Shown piece after piece: positions 21,401 through 28,352 of a stretch of 64,000 nt of DNA. How positions within the stretch are numbered: the first letter of the stretch is position 1; every line of letters starts with the position of its first letter. Position numbers and translations under genes: made by a program. The stretch spans positions 1,657,547-1,721,546 of the forward strand of contig NC_030681.2 in the NCBI RefSeq assembly GCF_000004195.4, written 5' to 3'. Below the pieces are notes generated by a model, which was not told where the DNA came from, made no database searches, and saw only the letters and a list, made by a program, of their open reading frames with translations. Origin of the DNA: Xenopus tropicalis (Eukaryota > Chordata > Amphibia > Anura > Pipidae).

Positions 21401-23948
21401 GGGGGTGGCGGGGGGGATGTTTGGGGGGGACAATGCATGTTACATTTCTCTTGCCTATGCGCTGTAGCTTAGAACTCTCTTTTTTTCCTTTTTGCTTTTT
21501 GCAGTCATTGTGAGCCTTGCACAGAGAAATCCCAGAGAAAACACTTGTTTGTCCAAGATCCCCAGACATGTAAATGCTCCTGTAAAAACACAGACTCACG
21601 TTGCAAAGCGAGGCAGCTAGAGTTAAACGAGAGGACTTGCAGGTTGGTTTCTACTGCACGTGGGACACACCAGTACCAGTACCAGTACCAGTTGGGCCCG
21701 GGTAGGGCGGCTTCTTCCTGCTCATTGGCTGGGGCGGGTACTGCCATGCTACACTCTCAGCTCTGTCTCCCTGTGCGCCCTATTGCTCTGCCCGCCATTG
21801 CCTCTATGCACCCTATCCTGAGCCCAACTCTGCCCCATGCACTTCCCTTAGCAACAGTCTCCGTACTGAGCCGGGGGGGGAGCCAGAGCCTTTGGGAGAA
21901 TCCAATTCCCCTTACTACTGCCCCTCACTCACGCTCACTGTCACACACTCTCACTCACTCACACTCTCTCTCTTACTCACTAGTCTCTCTGGTTCCCACG
22001 GCCCCAGTCAGGCTGGGGTGGGTGAGAGTGAGCGCCGGGTGCTTAGGTGCCAAAGGGAAACTGAATGAAACAAATGTTTAGTCACTTCTTCCATAACAGC
22101 TTGGTTTTATGGGCTTTCTGTAATCCGGGGGCAATAATAGCCAGAAATCCTGTTACTCCGAGCGGGGAGCCAGCCGACATGTCTGTAGGGAGAGGCAGTG
22201 TCAGACTTGTGCTGTGCTAGAGCCTTACTCACCTGTATGGGGAGGGGGTGGCAGAGTATGGGGAGGAGGGGGTGGCAGAGTATGGGGAGGAGGGGGCAGA
22301 GTATGGGGAGGGGTGGCAGAGTATGGGGAGGAGGGGGCAGAGAATGGGGAGGAGGGGGGCAGAGAATGGGGAGGAGGGGGGCAGAGAATGGGGAGGAGGG
22401 GGGCAGAGTATGGGGAGGGGGTGGCAGAGTATGGGGAGGAGGGGGCAGAGAATGGGGAGGAGGGGGGCAGAGTATGGGGAGGAGGGGGCAGAGAATGGGG
22501 GAGGAGGGGGGCAGAGTATGGGGAGGAGGGGGCAGAGAATGGGGAGGAGGGGGGCAGAGAATGGGGAGGAGGGGGGCAGAGAATGGGAGGAGGGGGCAGA
22601 GAATGGGGAGGAGGGGGGGCAGAGAATGGGGAGGAGGGGGGGCAGAGTATGGGGAGGAGGGGGGCAGAGAATGGGGAGGAGGGGGGGCAGAGAATGGGGA
22701 GGAGGGGGGGCAGAGAATGGGGAGGAGGGGGGCAGAGTATGGGGAGGGGGTGGCAGAGTATGGGGAGGAGGGGGGCAGAGAATGGGGAGGAGGGGGGCAG
22801 AGTATGGGGAGGGGTCAGAGTATGGGGAGGAGGGGGTGGCAGAGTATGGGGGGTGGGGTAGATTATGGGGAGGGGGGCAGAGTATGGGCAGTAGGTATAA
22901 TAGCTATAGTAGCACTGCTGCCATTTATCTCCTTGGCACAGCGTTGGCACTTACTCAGGTCAGTGGGGGGGGGGGTTACACAGTGCTACATATATGTGCC
23001 CCCCCAGGCACAGTGGGTAGGGGAGTTGCACAAATACACCTGGGCTGCTTCCCCTCCAGCCACTGTTCCCCGGGGTTCTAGACACGGATGTTTGTGGGCT
23101 GTTCTAGAACAGAACCCCCCGGCCGCTCCCCCCTCTGGGCCCAGATATCAGGAGAAGGTTCTGAGGGAGAGAGAGCTAATGGATCACAATTAGAGCAGTG
23201 TGTTGTGTTTCACTAGGAGAGGCAAGGAGCCTAGACCCATCCATTTATACGGGGGCCGCGCTCTCTGCTGAACTCGCTCACTAACATGCGCTCTGGCACC
23301 TCCCTGCAGCAATGTAAGTGACCCCCCATAACATCTGTGCCCCCCAATAACATCTGTGCCCCTTCTTTCTCTCTTCATGTCTTGTGTTACTGCCTAGGGG
23401 GCCCGGACCCCCTGACCCAGTATTTAGCTTTATAGCCAGCTGTGTGTGCTTAGGGATCTCAGTAATCGGGGATCTGATCATAGCCCTTGTCTGATTGGTC
23501 CAGCTGGCACGCAAGATGATTCCAGGGAAAAAGGCTCCGGCCCGGAGTGTGTTAGAGGCGGGGGCCCCCAGTGGCAGTAGGAGTTGTATAGTAGGGCCTG
23601 TCCTATTGGCTAATGCCCCACTGCCCCAGTTGCCCCATTGCATGGTACATTTGCCTTTCCCATGATGTAATGGAGAATATAGATATTATTATAGCAATGG
23701 CGAGTGTGCAGCGGTGCATCTGGCGCGGGGGTGGGATCCCGGATGGTTCTGCGCCCGGTTAGTGCCCACACTTGGCACAGGGCCCCATGGCACAACTGGC
23801 TGGCACTCCCGGGGCCCGGCCTCTCCATTTGGGGACATTTCCAGCAGTTTTAGATAGAAATGAATGTTTTTATTAGTGAAATATGAACTGGTTTGTAACA
23901 ATCTCTCCCTTCTCCCCCCCCCCCAGATGTGAAAAGCCGCGCCGGTGA
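6439..23948 (+). CDS. vegfa: Vascular endothelial growth factor A, coding exons 2-8 (exon 1 not in window)
   Basis: Seven exons joined in phase encode a secreted, disulfide-linked dimeric growth factor of the PDGF/VEGF family that acts through VEGFR tyrosine kinases and neuropilins in blood vessel formation. Visible domains in order: end of the signal peptide and mature N terminus (exon 2), cystine-knot domain with the [12 protein letters not shown] signature and an N-I-T glycosylation site (exons 3-4), linker (exon 5), basic heparin-binding segment (exon 6), cysteine-rich heparin/neuropilin domain (exon 7) and the CEKPRR C terminus (exon 8). Joined lengths from exon 2 are 585, 519 (exon 6 skipped) and 381 nt (exons 6 and 7 skipped), all divisible by 3. 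They predict mature forms of 190, 168 and 122 residues, counted from the Ala-Pro-Met start. All introns are GT-AG. Isoform use is inferred from phase and from family knowledge. The start codon is missing because exon 1 was not found. Confidence 0.97.
6491..6948 (+). other. vegfa: Start of vegfa intron 2, unique
   Basis: Begins with the donor GTAAGG. No further exon or repeat is recognised before the 63-bp array. Confidence 0.7.
6949..7894. repeat. Minisatellite, 63-bp unit, 15 copies, in vegfa intron 2
   Basis: The unit is AGGCCTGCTCACTGGTAGCC followed by AATGTGTCC, then TGCCCACTGATAGGAGCC. Copies are over 95% alike. Because 63 is 21 codons, both strands are open for more than 320 codons. 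Those frames are artefacts. Each unit carries a GCCAAT (CCAAT-box-like) hexamer. Confidence 0.98.
7895..9671. other. vegfa: vegfa intron 2, unique middle part
   Basis: No repeats with clear period and no exons recognised. Several short frames exist on both strands without recognisable domains. Confidence 0.6.
9672..10384. repeat. Minisatellite, 110-bp unit, about 6.5 copies, in intron 2
   Basis: The core is GGAAGTGTCCGTAGGGGGTT, then AGCGAGGCGTCCCATAAGCA and GAATGCCCCCGCTTCCC. The first unit has a deletion of about 23 bp. Overlapping minus-strand frames offset by 110 bp are an artefact of the array. Confidence 0.96.
10385..11005 (+). other. vegfa: End of vegfa intron 2
   Basis: Unique sequence. 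10845-10935 has ACCCAATCAGCAAATGGC and CATCTGATTGGCTGCTG, a faint inverted CCAAT-type pair that may be an old MITE. It ends in the exon 3 acceptor. Confidence 0.55.
11006..11202 (+). CDS. vegfa: vegfa exon 3 (197 bp): cystine-knot core
   Basis: Begins [20 protein letters not shown] and ends ESYNITMQ, 66 codons including the split Val. It holds most of the receptor-binding cystine-knot domain: the first cysteine in SMCQV, the PDGF-family signature [14 protein letters not shown], the cysteine in LECVPTE, and an N-glycosylation sequon (Asn-Ile-Thr). The length equals human exon 3. The acceptor is CCGAGTGCAG and the donor CAG|GTAAGG. This is the most conserved exon and fixes the identity of the gene. 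Confidence 0.99.
11267..11423. mobile_element. Palindromic MITE in vegfa intron 3
   Basis: The left end (11267 on) reads GGGGGTTATTTATCAATACT. The right end, reversed, reads GGGGCTCATTTATCAACACT, and both continue into GGGCAAA. The internal arms GGCAACCAAT and ATTGGTTGC also pair, so most of the 157 bp folds on itself. No coding capacity and no clear target duplication. Non-autonomous DNA transposon type is inferred. Confidence 0.7.
11424..12149 (+). other. vegfa: Rest of vegfa intron 3
   Basis: Unique sequence ending in the exon 4 acceptor TTTTGTGTTCCCTACAG. No other feature seen. Confidence 0.6.
12150..12226 (+). CDS. vegfa: vegfa exon 4 (77 bp): end of cystine-knot domain
   Basis: Reads [19 protein letters not shown] then HSQCEC, plus two bases of the Arg codon completed by exon 5. 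The final C-E-C supplies the last cysteines of the knot. The length (77 bp) and phase (0 in, 2 out) match mammalian exon 4. The acceptor is TTCCCTACAG and the donor CAG|GTAAGC. Confidence 0.98.
12227..12615 (+). other. vegfa: vegfa intron 4 (389 bp)
   Basis: Short GC-rich intron between GTAAGC and TTCCTTTCAG. Nothing else is recognised in it. Confidence 0.85.
12616..12648 (+). CDS. vegfa: vegfa exon 5 (33 bp): linker microexon
   Basis: Encodes [11 protein letters not shown] plus two bases of a split codon. That codon becomes Lys when joined to exon 6 or 8 and Asn when joined to exon 7, as in mammals. It is one codon longer than the 30-bp human exon. The segment is a plasmin-sensitive basic linker in the family. 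The acceptor is TTCCTTTCAG and the donor AAA|GTAAGT. Confidence 0.95.
12649..14921 (+). other. vegfa: vegfa intron 5, first part
   Basis: Mostly unique. 13470-13500 is an ATC trinucleotide run leading into TTTATATAGTGGCAGCAAG and AAGGCTTACAATCTGC (to about 13600), like a widespread amphibian interspersed repeat whose tail is (ATC)n. That family assignment is from memory. Confidence 0.55.
13470..13610. mobile_element. Probable interspersed repeat fragment with an (ATC)n end
   Basis: (ATC)n is followed by ATTTATATAGTGGCAGCAAG, then GAGAGCCCTGCGCACAAAGG and CTTACAATCT. This order (trinucleotide run, 'ATTTATATAGCGCCA'-like, 'CCCTGCTCACAAGAGCTTACAATCT'-like) is common in Xenopus genomic sequence. 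Class not determined. Confidence 0.5.
14922..16142. repeat. Minisatellite, 33-bp unit, 37 copies, in intron 5 upstream of exon 6
   Basis: The unit is CTACTTACCCTTCATATTGC followed by CCCTGGCTGCCAG, with an AGCTAGCTACC variant in about a third of copies. The 33-bp period is 11 codons, which explains a 465-codon open frame with an 11-residue repeat. Variant copies recur in the same order, so blocks larger than one unit have been duplicated. Confidence 0.98.
16143..16628 (+). other. vegfa: End of vegfa intron 5
   Basis: Unique sequence ending in a long pyrimidine tract (CTTTCTCTCTCTGTCTCTCC through TTTCTTTCAG) that serves as the exon 6 acceptor. Confidence 0.7.
16629..16694 (+). CDS. vegfa: vegfa exon 6 (66 bp): heparin-binding, alternatively used
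   Basis: Encodes a very basic stretch, [20 protein letters not shown] then H, ending TT with the split codon completed by exon 7 (Phe). In the family this exon gives heparan-sulfate and matrix retention and is present only in the long isoforms. It is two codons shorter than human exon 6a (72 bp). The donor is the non-standard TT|GTACGT, which matches the human exon 6a donor as I remember it and probably underlies optional use. The acceptor is TTTTTTCTTTCAG. A 1.2 kb minisatellite ends about 490 bp upstream. Confidence 0.93.
16695..17699 (+). other. vegfa: Start of vegfa intron 6
   Basis: Opens with the weak donor GTACGT. The exon 6 frame stays open for 22 more codons and stops at 16762-16764. 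Otherwise unique. Confidence 0.65.
17700..18137. mobile_element. T2-like MITE copy (TTAAAGG terminus) in intron 6
   Basis: The left end is TTAAAGGGGTTGGTCACC. The right end is ATTCTATAATATACTAAC, then CTTAAGGGTGAACTCC running into a C-homopolymer. Internal marks such as GGGTCAGTGACCCCCATTTG, GGTTGCTAGGG and CAATTGAAAAGTTGCTTA are those of a very abundant Xenopus MITE with TTAA-type target sites. The right terminus has been replaced by the poly-C tract, so the element is not intact. Confidence 0.75.
18138..18973 (+). other. vegfa: vegfa intron 6, middle part
   Basis: Contains a (TA)n run at about 18176-18194 and a (TCTG)n/CCCG microsatellite at 18746-18835. No exon supported. Confidence 0.7.
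18974..20011. repeat. Segmental tandem duplication copy 1 (about 1038 bp) with 63-bp minisatellite
   Basis: Starts AGGCCTCCTGCACATATACA, has about 120 bp of AT-rich leader (TATTAAATATTTATTATATA), then from about 19096 a roughly 63-bp unit (TGATACTGTGCAGCCATTGG, TTCCCCTACATTAGGTACAA, a C-run, GCCTGAGCCTGTCCC). C-run length varies from copy to copy. The array ends exactly where the leader restarts. Confidence 0.95.
20012..21094. repeat. Segmental tandem duplication copy 2 with 63-bp minisatellite
   Basis: Repeats the leader of copy 1 at a 1038-bp offset, including CTCTAATTGTCTTACTTATA, followed by the same minisatellite unit to 21094. Small differences (an extra G in GTGGCAGCC, a GTGTACAA variant) show that the copies have diverged a little. 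Confidence 0.93.
21095..21504 (+). other. vegfa: End of vegfa intron 6
   Basis: Unique, G-rich in the second half, ending in TTTTTCCTTTTTGCTTTTTG then CAG, the exon 7 acceptor. Confidence 0.7.
21505..21642 (+). CDS. vegfa: vegfa exon 7 (138 bp): heparin/neuropilin-binding domain
   Basis: Encodes [20 protein letters not shown], continues through [13 protein letters not shown] and ends LELNERTC plus a split Arg codon. The spaced cysteines form the C-terminal heparin-binding and neuropilin-1-binding domain. It is two codons longer than the human exon, the extra residues lying near TEKSQRK. The acceptor is TGCTTTTTGCAG. The donor CAG|GTTGGT is weak, with T at +3. Confidence 0.97.
21643..22235 (+). 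other. vegfa: Start of vegfa intron 7
   Basis: The exon 7 frame continues open to a stop at 22079-22081. A CACT-rich microsatellite lies at 21925-21980. No other exon is recognised. Confidence 0.65.
22236..22885. repeat. G-rich minisatellite, 20-23 bp unit, in vegfa intron 7
   Basis: The unit is GGCAGAGAATGGGGAGGAGG with variable G-run length, AGTATGG/AGAATGG variants and about 30 copies. Each unit supplies at least two G-runs of three or more on the transcribed-sense strand. Open frames on both strands are compositional artefacts. Confidence 0.96.
22886..23926 (+). other. vegfa: Rest of vegfa intron 7
   Basis: Unique sequence with short C- and G-runs. A short direct repeat of CCCCATAACATCTGTGCCCC occurs near 23320-23365. 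It ends in the poly-C acceptor of exon 8. Confidence 0.65.
23927..23948 (+). CDS. vegfa: vegfa exon 8 coding part: CEKPRR C terminus and stop
   Basis: After a poly-C acceptor (CCCCCCAG), the exon completes the Arg codon, then encodes C-E-K-P-R-R and TGA. This is the pro-angiogenic C terminus (CDKPRR in human), whose terminal Arg contacts neuropilin. The phase fits joining to exon 5 or exon 7. No distal exon 8b acceptor giving the mammalian anti-angiogenic tail was recognised. Confidence 0.97.
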
Positions 23949-24776
23949 GCGCCCCCCCTGCCGACACAGAGTCCATATGAAGGATCGGTACTCAGCACAG
24001 CACTTTGGTTTCAAGCATTCCGACAAGAGGGACGGGACAAGCCCACCAGATTCTCCTTTTCCTTCCCACCTTTATTGCTGCTAAACGCCAGGCACCCCGA
24101 ACCCCCAGGCTTCCTTCATCTGTTGTTTCTGGAGAAATAGCAGCCAAATTCTGAATGTGCCCCCCCTGCCCAATACGGGGCACACATGGGCACAGCCGGA
24201 TGTTTTGGGCCGATACAGAACTTCTCTTACTATTCGATTTGTTTCCTTTGGATTTGCAGTTCAGCAATATGATTGGAGGATACGGGGGGCACCATTGGGA
24301 AACCCTCCCTGCCCTCGGACTTGCTAAGAGCCGCCATCTTGGAAAGGTTCCGAGAATGTTTCAGTGACTTCTAGAGACTCGACGCCCGTGTATTTGGACT
24401 AAAGCTGAAGCCCATTCTCTCCATTACCCGGAACCGCATCCTCGTGGCTCTGGGTCGGACCCTGCAGGAAGCGCATAGAGACGTAAATACCAGACTCGCT
24501 ATGGCCGCCAGTTTGTCAGGGCCGCGCTCAGCCCAGTGCCCACGGGACCCCCAGGAGCAAAGCAGTAACTCAAGGGGCGATTGGTGGAACTGATACAATG
24601 AGTTCATTCTCACCTCATTGAGGAAGACTCACTCATAATGAGTGGAAGTGCTGTAATACGAGCGGGACTCACTCATACTGAGTGCAGCCTGCTTTCCTTT
24701 GAATGAGACTTGCCTGAGTTGAGTGAGGCTTGCCTTCCAGTGGGGGAGTCTTCAGGCTCTCACGGTTTTGTTGCAG

Positions 24777-24893
24777 ACACACACACACATGTACACACAC
24801 ACACACACATGTACACACACACACATGTACACACACATGTACACACGCACACACACATGTACACACACACGCACACACACACACACATACATG
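24777..24893 (+). repeat. CA-rich microsatellite in the vegfa 3'UTR
   Basis: Alternating (CA)n blocks are interrupted by ATGTAC about every 12-20 bp, ending ACATACATGTAAATCC. The human 3'UTR has a CA-rich stretch (CACCCACATACATACATTT) at a comparable place, which I recall as an hnRNP L-binding element. Homology of this tract is inferred. Confidence 0.8.
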
Positions 24894-25189
24894 TAAATCC
24901 AATGCACATAATAGAGATGTGAGTGGGGCGGCTTTGTGCTTTGTGCTGTCACTGGAGTCCTTAAAGAGACATTCACTGTAACCTTGCGTAGTCACTTACA
25001 CACTCACTCACACTCACACCTGTTTCTGTAGTGTCCCCAAGCAAGCCTGTATGTGCGGCTAGTGAATCTGTAGCCCGGGTCGGCACTGGTTTTTGCACTT
25101 GGGGCGGCTAGAATTAACCCGTGCCTGCCTGGCGCCAGTGACTGAAGCGACTCATTGACCCTCCATCGGTTTCACCGCAATGAAGGAAA

Positions 25190-25195
25190 AATAAA
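25190..25195 (+). terminator. Candidate proximal poly(A) signal (AATAAA)
   Basis: A canonical hexamer about 1.24 kb after the stop codon. Use would remove the distal AU-rich blocks. There is sequence evidence only, and no clear GU-rich downstream element was established. Confidence 0.35.
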
Positions 25196-27470
25196 GCAGC
25201 GAATGTAGAGATCTAGAGATCGTGTGGGCACGAAGCCTCTGCAGCTGAGCATTCTGGGTATAGGGCTGTACAGTAAGAGAATATAGCAGGGTGTATCTGC
25301 CTTTAATCAGTGTTACCCATAAGCCCTCTCTCTAAGGCCGGTGCCACACAAGGCCCCCCCCCGTGGTGCCGGGGCAATAACAGCCTCTCTCTAAGGCCCA
25401 CGGTGCAGATTTGGGCACGGGAATATAAAGCGTTAAACCCATTCCGAGTCCCCGCCATGTGTGGCCTTCGCCTTACAGATTCATAGCTCCGCCTTGGGGG
25501 GCATTTTATTTTAACCCGTTCACGTTCTTTGCTCCTTTTGTACTTGCCCCGTCCTTGTGTGCATATATGGCTCCTCCCACTTCTAACTCCCCGCACCCTC
25601 CATAGACACAAGCTGTGCCTGGCTGCATGTAACCTTCCTCTCTAGGTACCCCCCCCTGTGCCAAATACTGAGAATGCATTGTAGGGGGTCTCACCCCAAG
25701 AACGTGTAAGTGCCTTTCATTGTCATTGAAAGTAAATAACTACTGTAACGTGGGCACCGTTTATGCAGAGGCCGCGGCTCGGGGCACGTGTTGGTGGCGC
25801 CATTGGGTTTGTCTGATTGGCAGGAATGCGCCCTTGCCGGGATGTGTGTATGTGCGCGTGTACATATTTATATTGAGTGTGAGTGTGAGTGAGCGAGGGA
25901 GTAACCCGCCCCTGACAGTACTAATGTAAATAGCGCCCCCGCTAGCGGCACGTACATCAGAGCATCGCACCCTGTGTTTATTTAATGCCGGTAATTTAAT
26001 AGCGAGTGGGGGGGGGGGGGGCTCAGTATTCTTTGTCATATTTAAATCTAAGCTTATTTATAAAAGAATTTCATAAATTGTCTGACGTTTCTCTTCTCTC
26101 TGGTGGTCATGTCATTTCTGTCAGTGTTGGGTGCTTCTGGGAAGGTGCTGAGGGAGATGGGTGTCGGATCCATTCCGGCCAATCGACTTCGGTGCCCAAA
26201 CCTGTTACACATTTCATTGCCCCGGGCCGCCGCCCTGATACCGGTAGCCCAGTGCTTAGGTAGGGCCACGCGTGTTGGATCAGTTACCCACCTTGGTACC
26301 GCCAGAACCGAACCAGTACAAGGCAATAATCACCTGCCTGGGATTTCCCTAATGCCTGCTAATTATGGGTCACGTGATTCAGCAAAATGCCATTTAGTGA
26401 CTCGTGGCCCACGTTCTACTGACAGAACCGCCACTTCCAATACGGTACCTGCCCTGGGCCAATGAAACGGATAGAAATGGCCATAAAGTCTGTTCCCGAT
26501 TAAATGAATTCCCCGTTGCCCCATTGGGCTCTGTATGGGCCGGCACTAGTCACAAGCCCAGGCCATGAAGGGAACCTAGAACGTTGTTTTTGGAATGAGA
26601 AGCATTAGGTCACGTAGCCAAAAAGTCATCACCGACACTTGTGATTGGTCGGTGCTGCTAACGTAATAGTGTCATATAAAGAGCAGCCTTGGGGGGGGGG
26701 GGCGTTGTATAGAGTGCCCCAGTCCCATAAGGAACGTCCCCCTCATCTGTGCCTAAATGCCCCCCTACAGGATCTGTCCAGTTGTGGTGGTTCCACTGCC
26801 CATAGGAAATGACCCCCATGTCGGGGACATCCTGACACCCCATTGGAGGCCCCTGCCCCTGGGCTCATTGTGGGGCAACCCCAGCTTGTTAGAATGTAAC
26901 CCAATGTGCTTAATGCTGATGTGTAAATCATAGAGCTACTAAGGGAGCCGTTATGTGAGTGTGAGTGTGAGTGCAGCCTTGGTTCCTCTCCAGCCCTAGA
27001 GCCCATAGACGTGAGAACCTGACTGTGGATAGAAATGGTCTCGCGCAGCATTAATGGAGAATCGAGGAGCCCAACGGGTGGAGTTGCCCAGCCAATGGTA
27101 CGTGCCGCAAGTATATGGGCTTGCTTCTGATTGGGCACAGATGGACCGGTACAGCCCCGCCTTGTTCTGAATAATAAGGTTCTGGGGGGGCTGTTCCTGG
27201 AGAAATAAAGGGTTGCCCCCCCATAAGGGAGTGTATATAGGGGTGCCAATCTGTAGCTGGCAGTTGGGTTCTGCCCATGGATGGACTCCTGGCACATACA
27301 CTGTGGGATTTGGGTCGCTTTGGGCAAGAAAAACACCAAAACTCAGCCGTGCAATGGGGATCCTGGTGTTCTACTGGGGGCATGATGGGGGGGTTACCTG
27401 TATGAGTCTTGGTAGCCCCCCAACTTCCAGTGTCCCCCACAAATTCCCCTGTCCCACAGAATTAGGGACC

Positions 27471-27710
27471 TTAGTACCCCCCCACAAGGTCACGGACCAT
27501 AATACCGCTTCCCCAAGTCACGGACCTTAGTACCCCCCCTCCAAGGTCACGGACCATAATACCCCTTCCCCAGGTCACGGACCTTAGTACCCCCCCTCCA
27601 AGGTCACGGACCATAATACCCCTTCCCCAGGTCACGGACCTTAGTACCCCCCCTCCAAGGTCACGGACCATAATACCCCTTCCCCAGGTCACGGACCTTA
27701 GTACCCCCTA
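27471..27710. repeat. Minisatellite, 57-bp unit, about 4 copies, inside the vegfa 3'UTR
   Basis: Alternates CAAGGTCACGGACCATAATA and CAGGTCACGGACCTTAGTAC, giving a 57-bp composite unit. It lies about 200 bp upstream of the conserved terminal 3'UTR block. Confidence 0.95.
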
Positions 27711-28009
27711 GCACAGGGCTATCTGGGTGGCTTGCTATAGGCCGATGAGCGTGCAGCGGTTCGGTGGATCTGATTGGTGCATTAATGCTGCTACTGACCA
27801 TTTTACCACTATCTTACTAACCAATAGATGGAATCATTAACCCCTTCCTCCTAGTGCTCCGCGAGGGCCGAATGATTCGTATCTGTATATTTGTGTATTA
27901 GGCAAAAAACTCGTTTTTTTTTTTGTAAATAAAATGAAAACAGACAAAAAAACGGAAATGAGATAATTGTGCCTAACAATTTTTTTTTTAATTGTAATAT
28001 TATGTCTCT

Positions 28010-28018
28010 TTATTTATT
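28010..28018 (+). promoter_or_regulatory. AU-rich element nonamer in the 3'UTR
   Basis: UUAUUUAUU at this position followed by GGTGCT matches the conserved distal AU-rich stretch of VEGFA mRNA. A second AU-rich stretch, ATATTTATTTTTAAAC, lies at 28092-28107. Such elements bind stability factors such as HuR or TTP family proteins. Binding here is inferred. Confidence 0.75.
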
Positions 28019-28155
28019 GGTGCTTTGATTTGTAATTGTAAAAAGATACAAAAAAAAGTTATTAACACTTTCTTTTAAAAATATCTTAGAAATATTTATT
28101 TTTAAACTAAAGTATAAATATACCATTTTAAAATGTTCCGATGCTTATTGTTTTT

Positions 28156-28161
28156 ATTAAA
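28156..28161 (+). terminator. Probable vegfa distal poly(A) signal (ATTAAA)
   Basis: ATTAAA sits in TTGTTTTTATTAAAAACTG just after the last conserved 3'UTR block, in the position of the ATTAAA that ends the human transcript. Cleavage would fall around 28175-28190. Upstream AATAAA hexamers at 25190-25195 and 27928-27933 could give shorter 3'UTRs. Confidence 0.65.
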
Positions 28162-28352
28162 AACTGTCATGAAAATGAATATATGGATACTTTTGTTTGA
28201 TTGGTTGCCCACGCGGGGTATGACCCAGTCAGGCATCTATTGGGGGCTAAATAACAATATGGGGGTGATATTTGCCCATAATTATAAAATTGTAACAGGT
28301 TTTGTTATTTTAAAGTGCCATTTCCTTAATAGCCTATGAAATCTATCTAACA

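Larger units (their letters stand above)
23949..28185 (+). other. vegfa: vegfa 3' untranslated region (about 4.2 kb)
   Basis: Three blocks resemble human VEGFA 3'UTR sequence as I remember it, in the same order. They are 23990-24105 (AGCACTTTGG, then TTTATTGCTGCTAAA), 26000-26075 (TATTTAATGCCGG, then CTCAGTATTCTTTG and TTTATAAAAG) and 27870-28165 (TTTATTTATTGGTGCTTTG, then ATATTTATTTTTAAAC). Between them lie less conserved sequence, a CA-repeat tract and a 57-bp minisatellite. The 3' end is placed just after the ATTAAA signal. It is more than twice the human length. AU-rich and CA-rich elements in the human 3'UTR govern mRNA stability under hypoxia, and the same role is inferred here. Confidence 0.85.

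Noticed and set aside
22225..23193. Gly-rich and Pro-rich frames in intron 7
   Set aside because: Caused by the G-rich array. Both strands and several frames are open at once.
23949..24030. Mammalian-type exon 8b (SLTRKD) splice alternative
   Set aside because: AG dinucleotides exist (for example at CGACACAG and ACTCAG) but none leads to an SLTRKD-like ending in the exon 7 frame.
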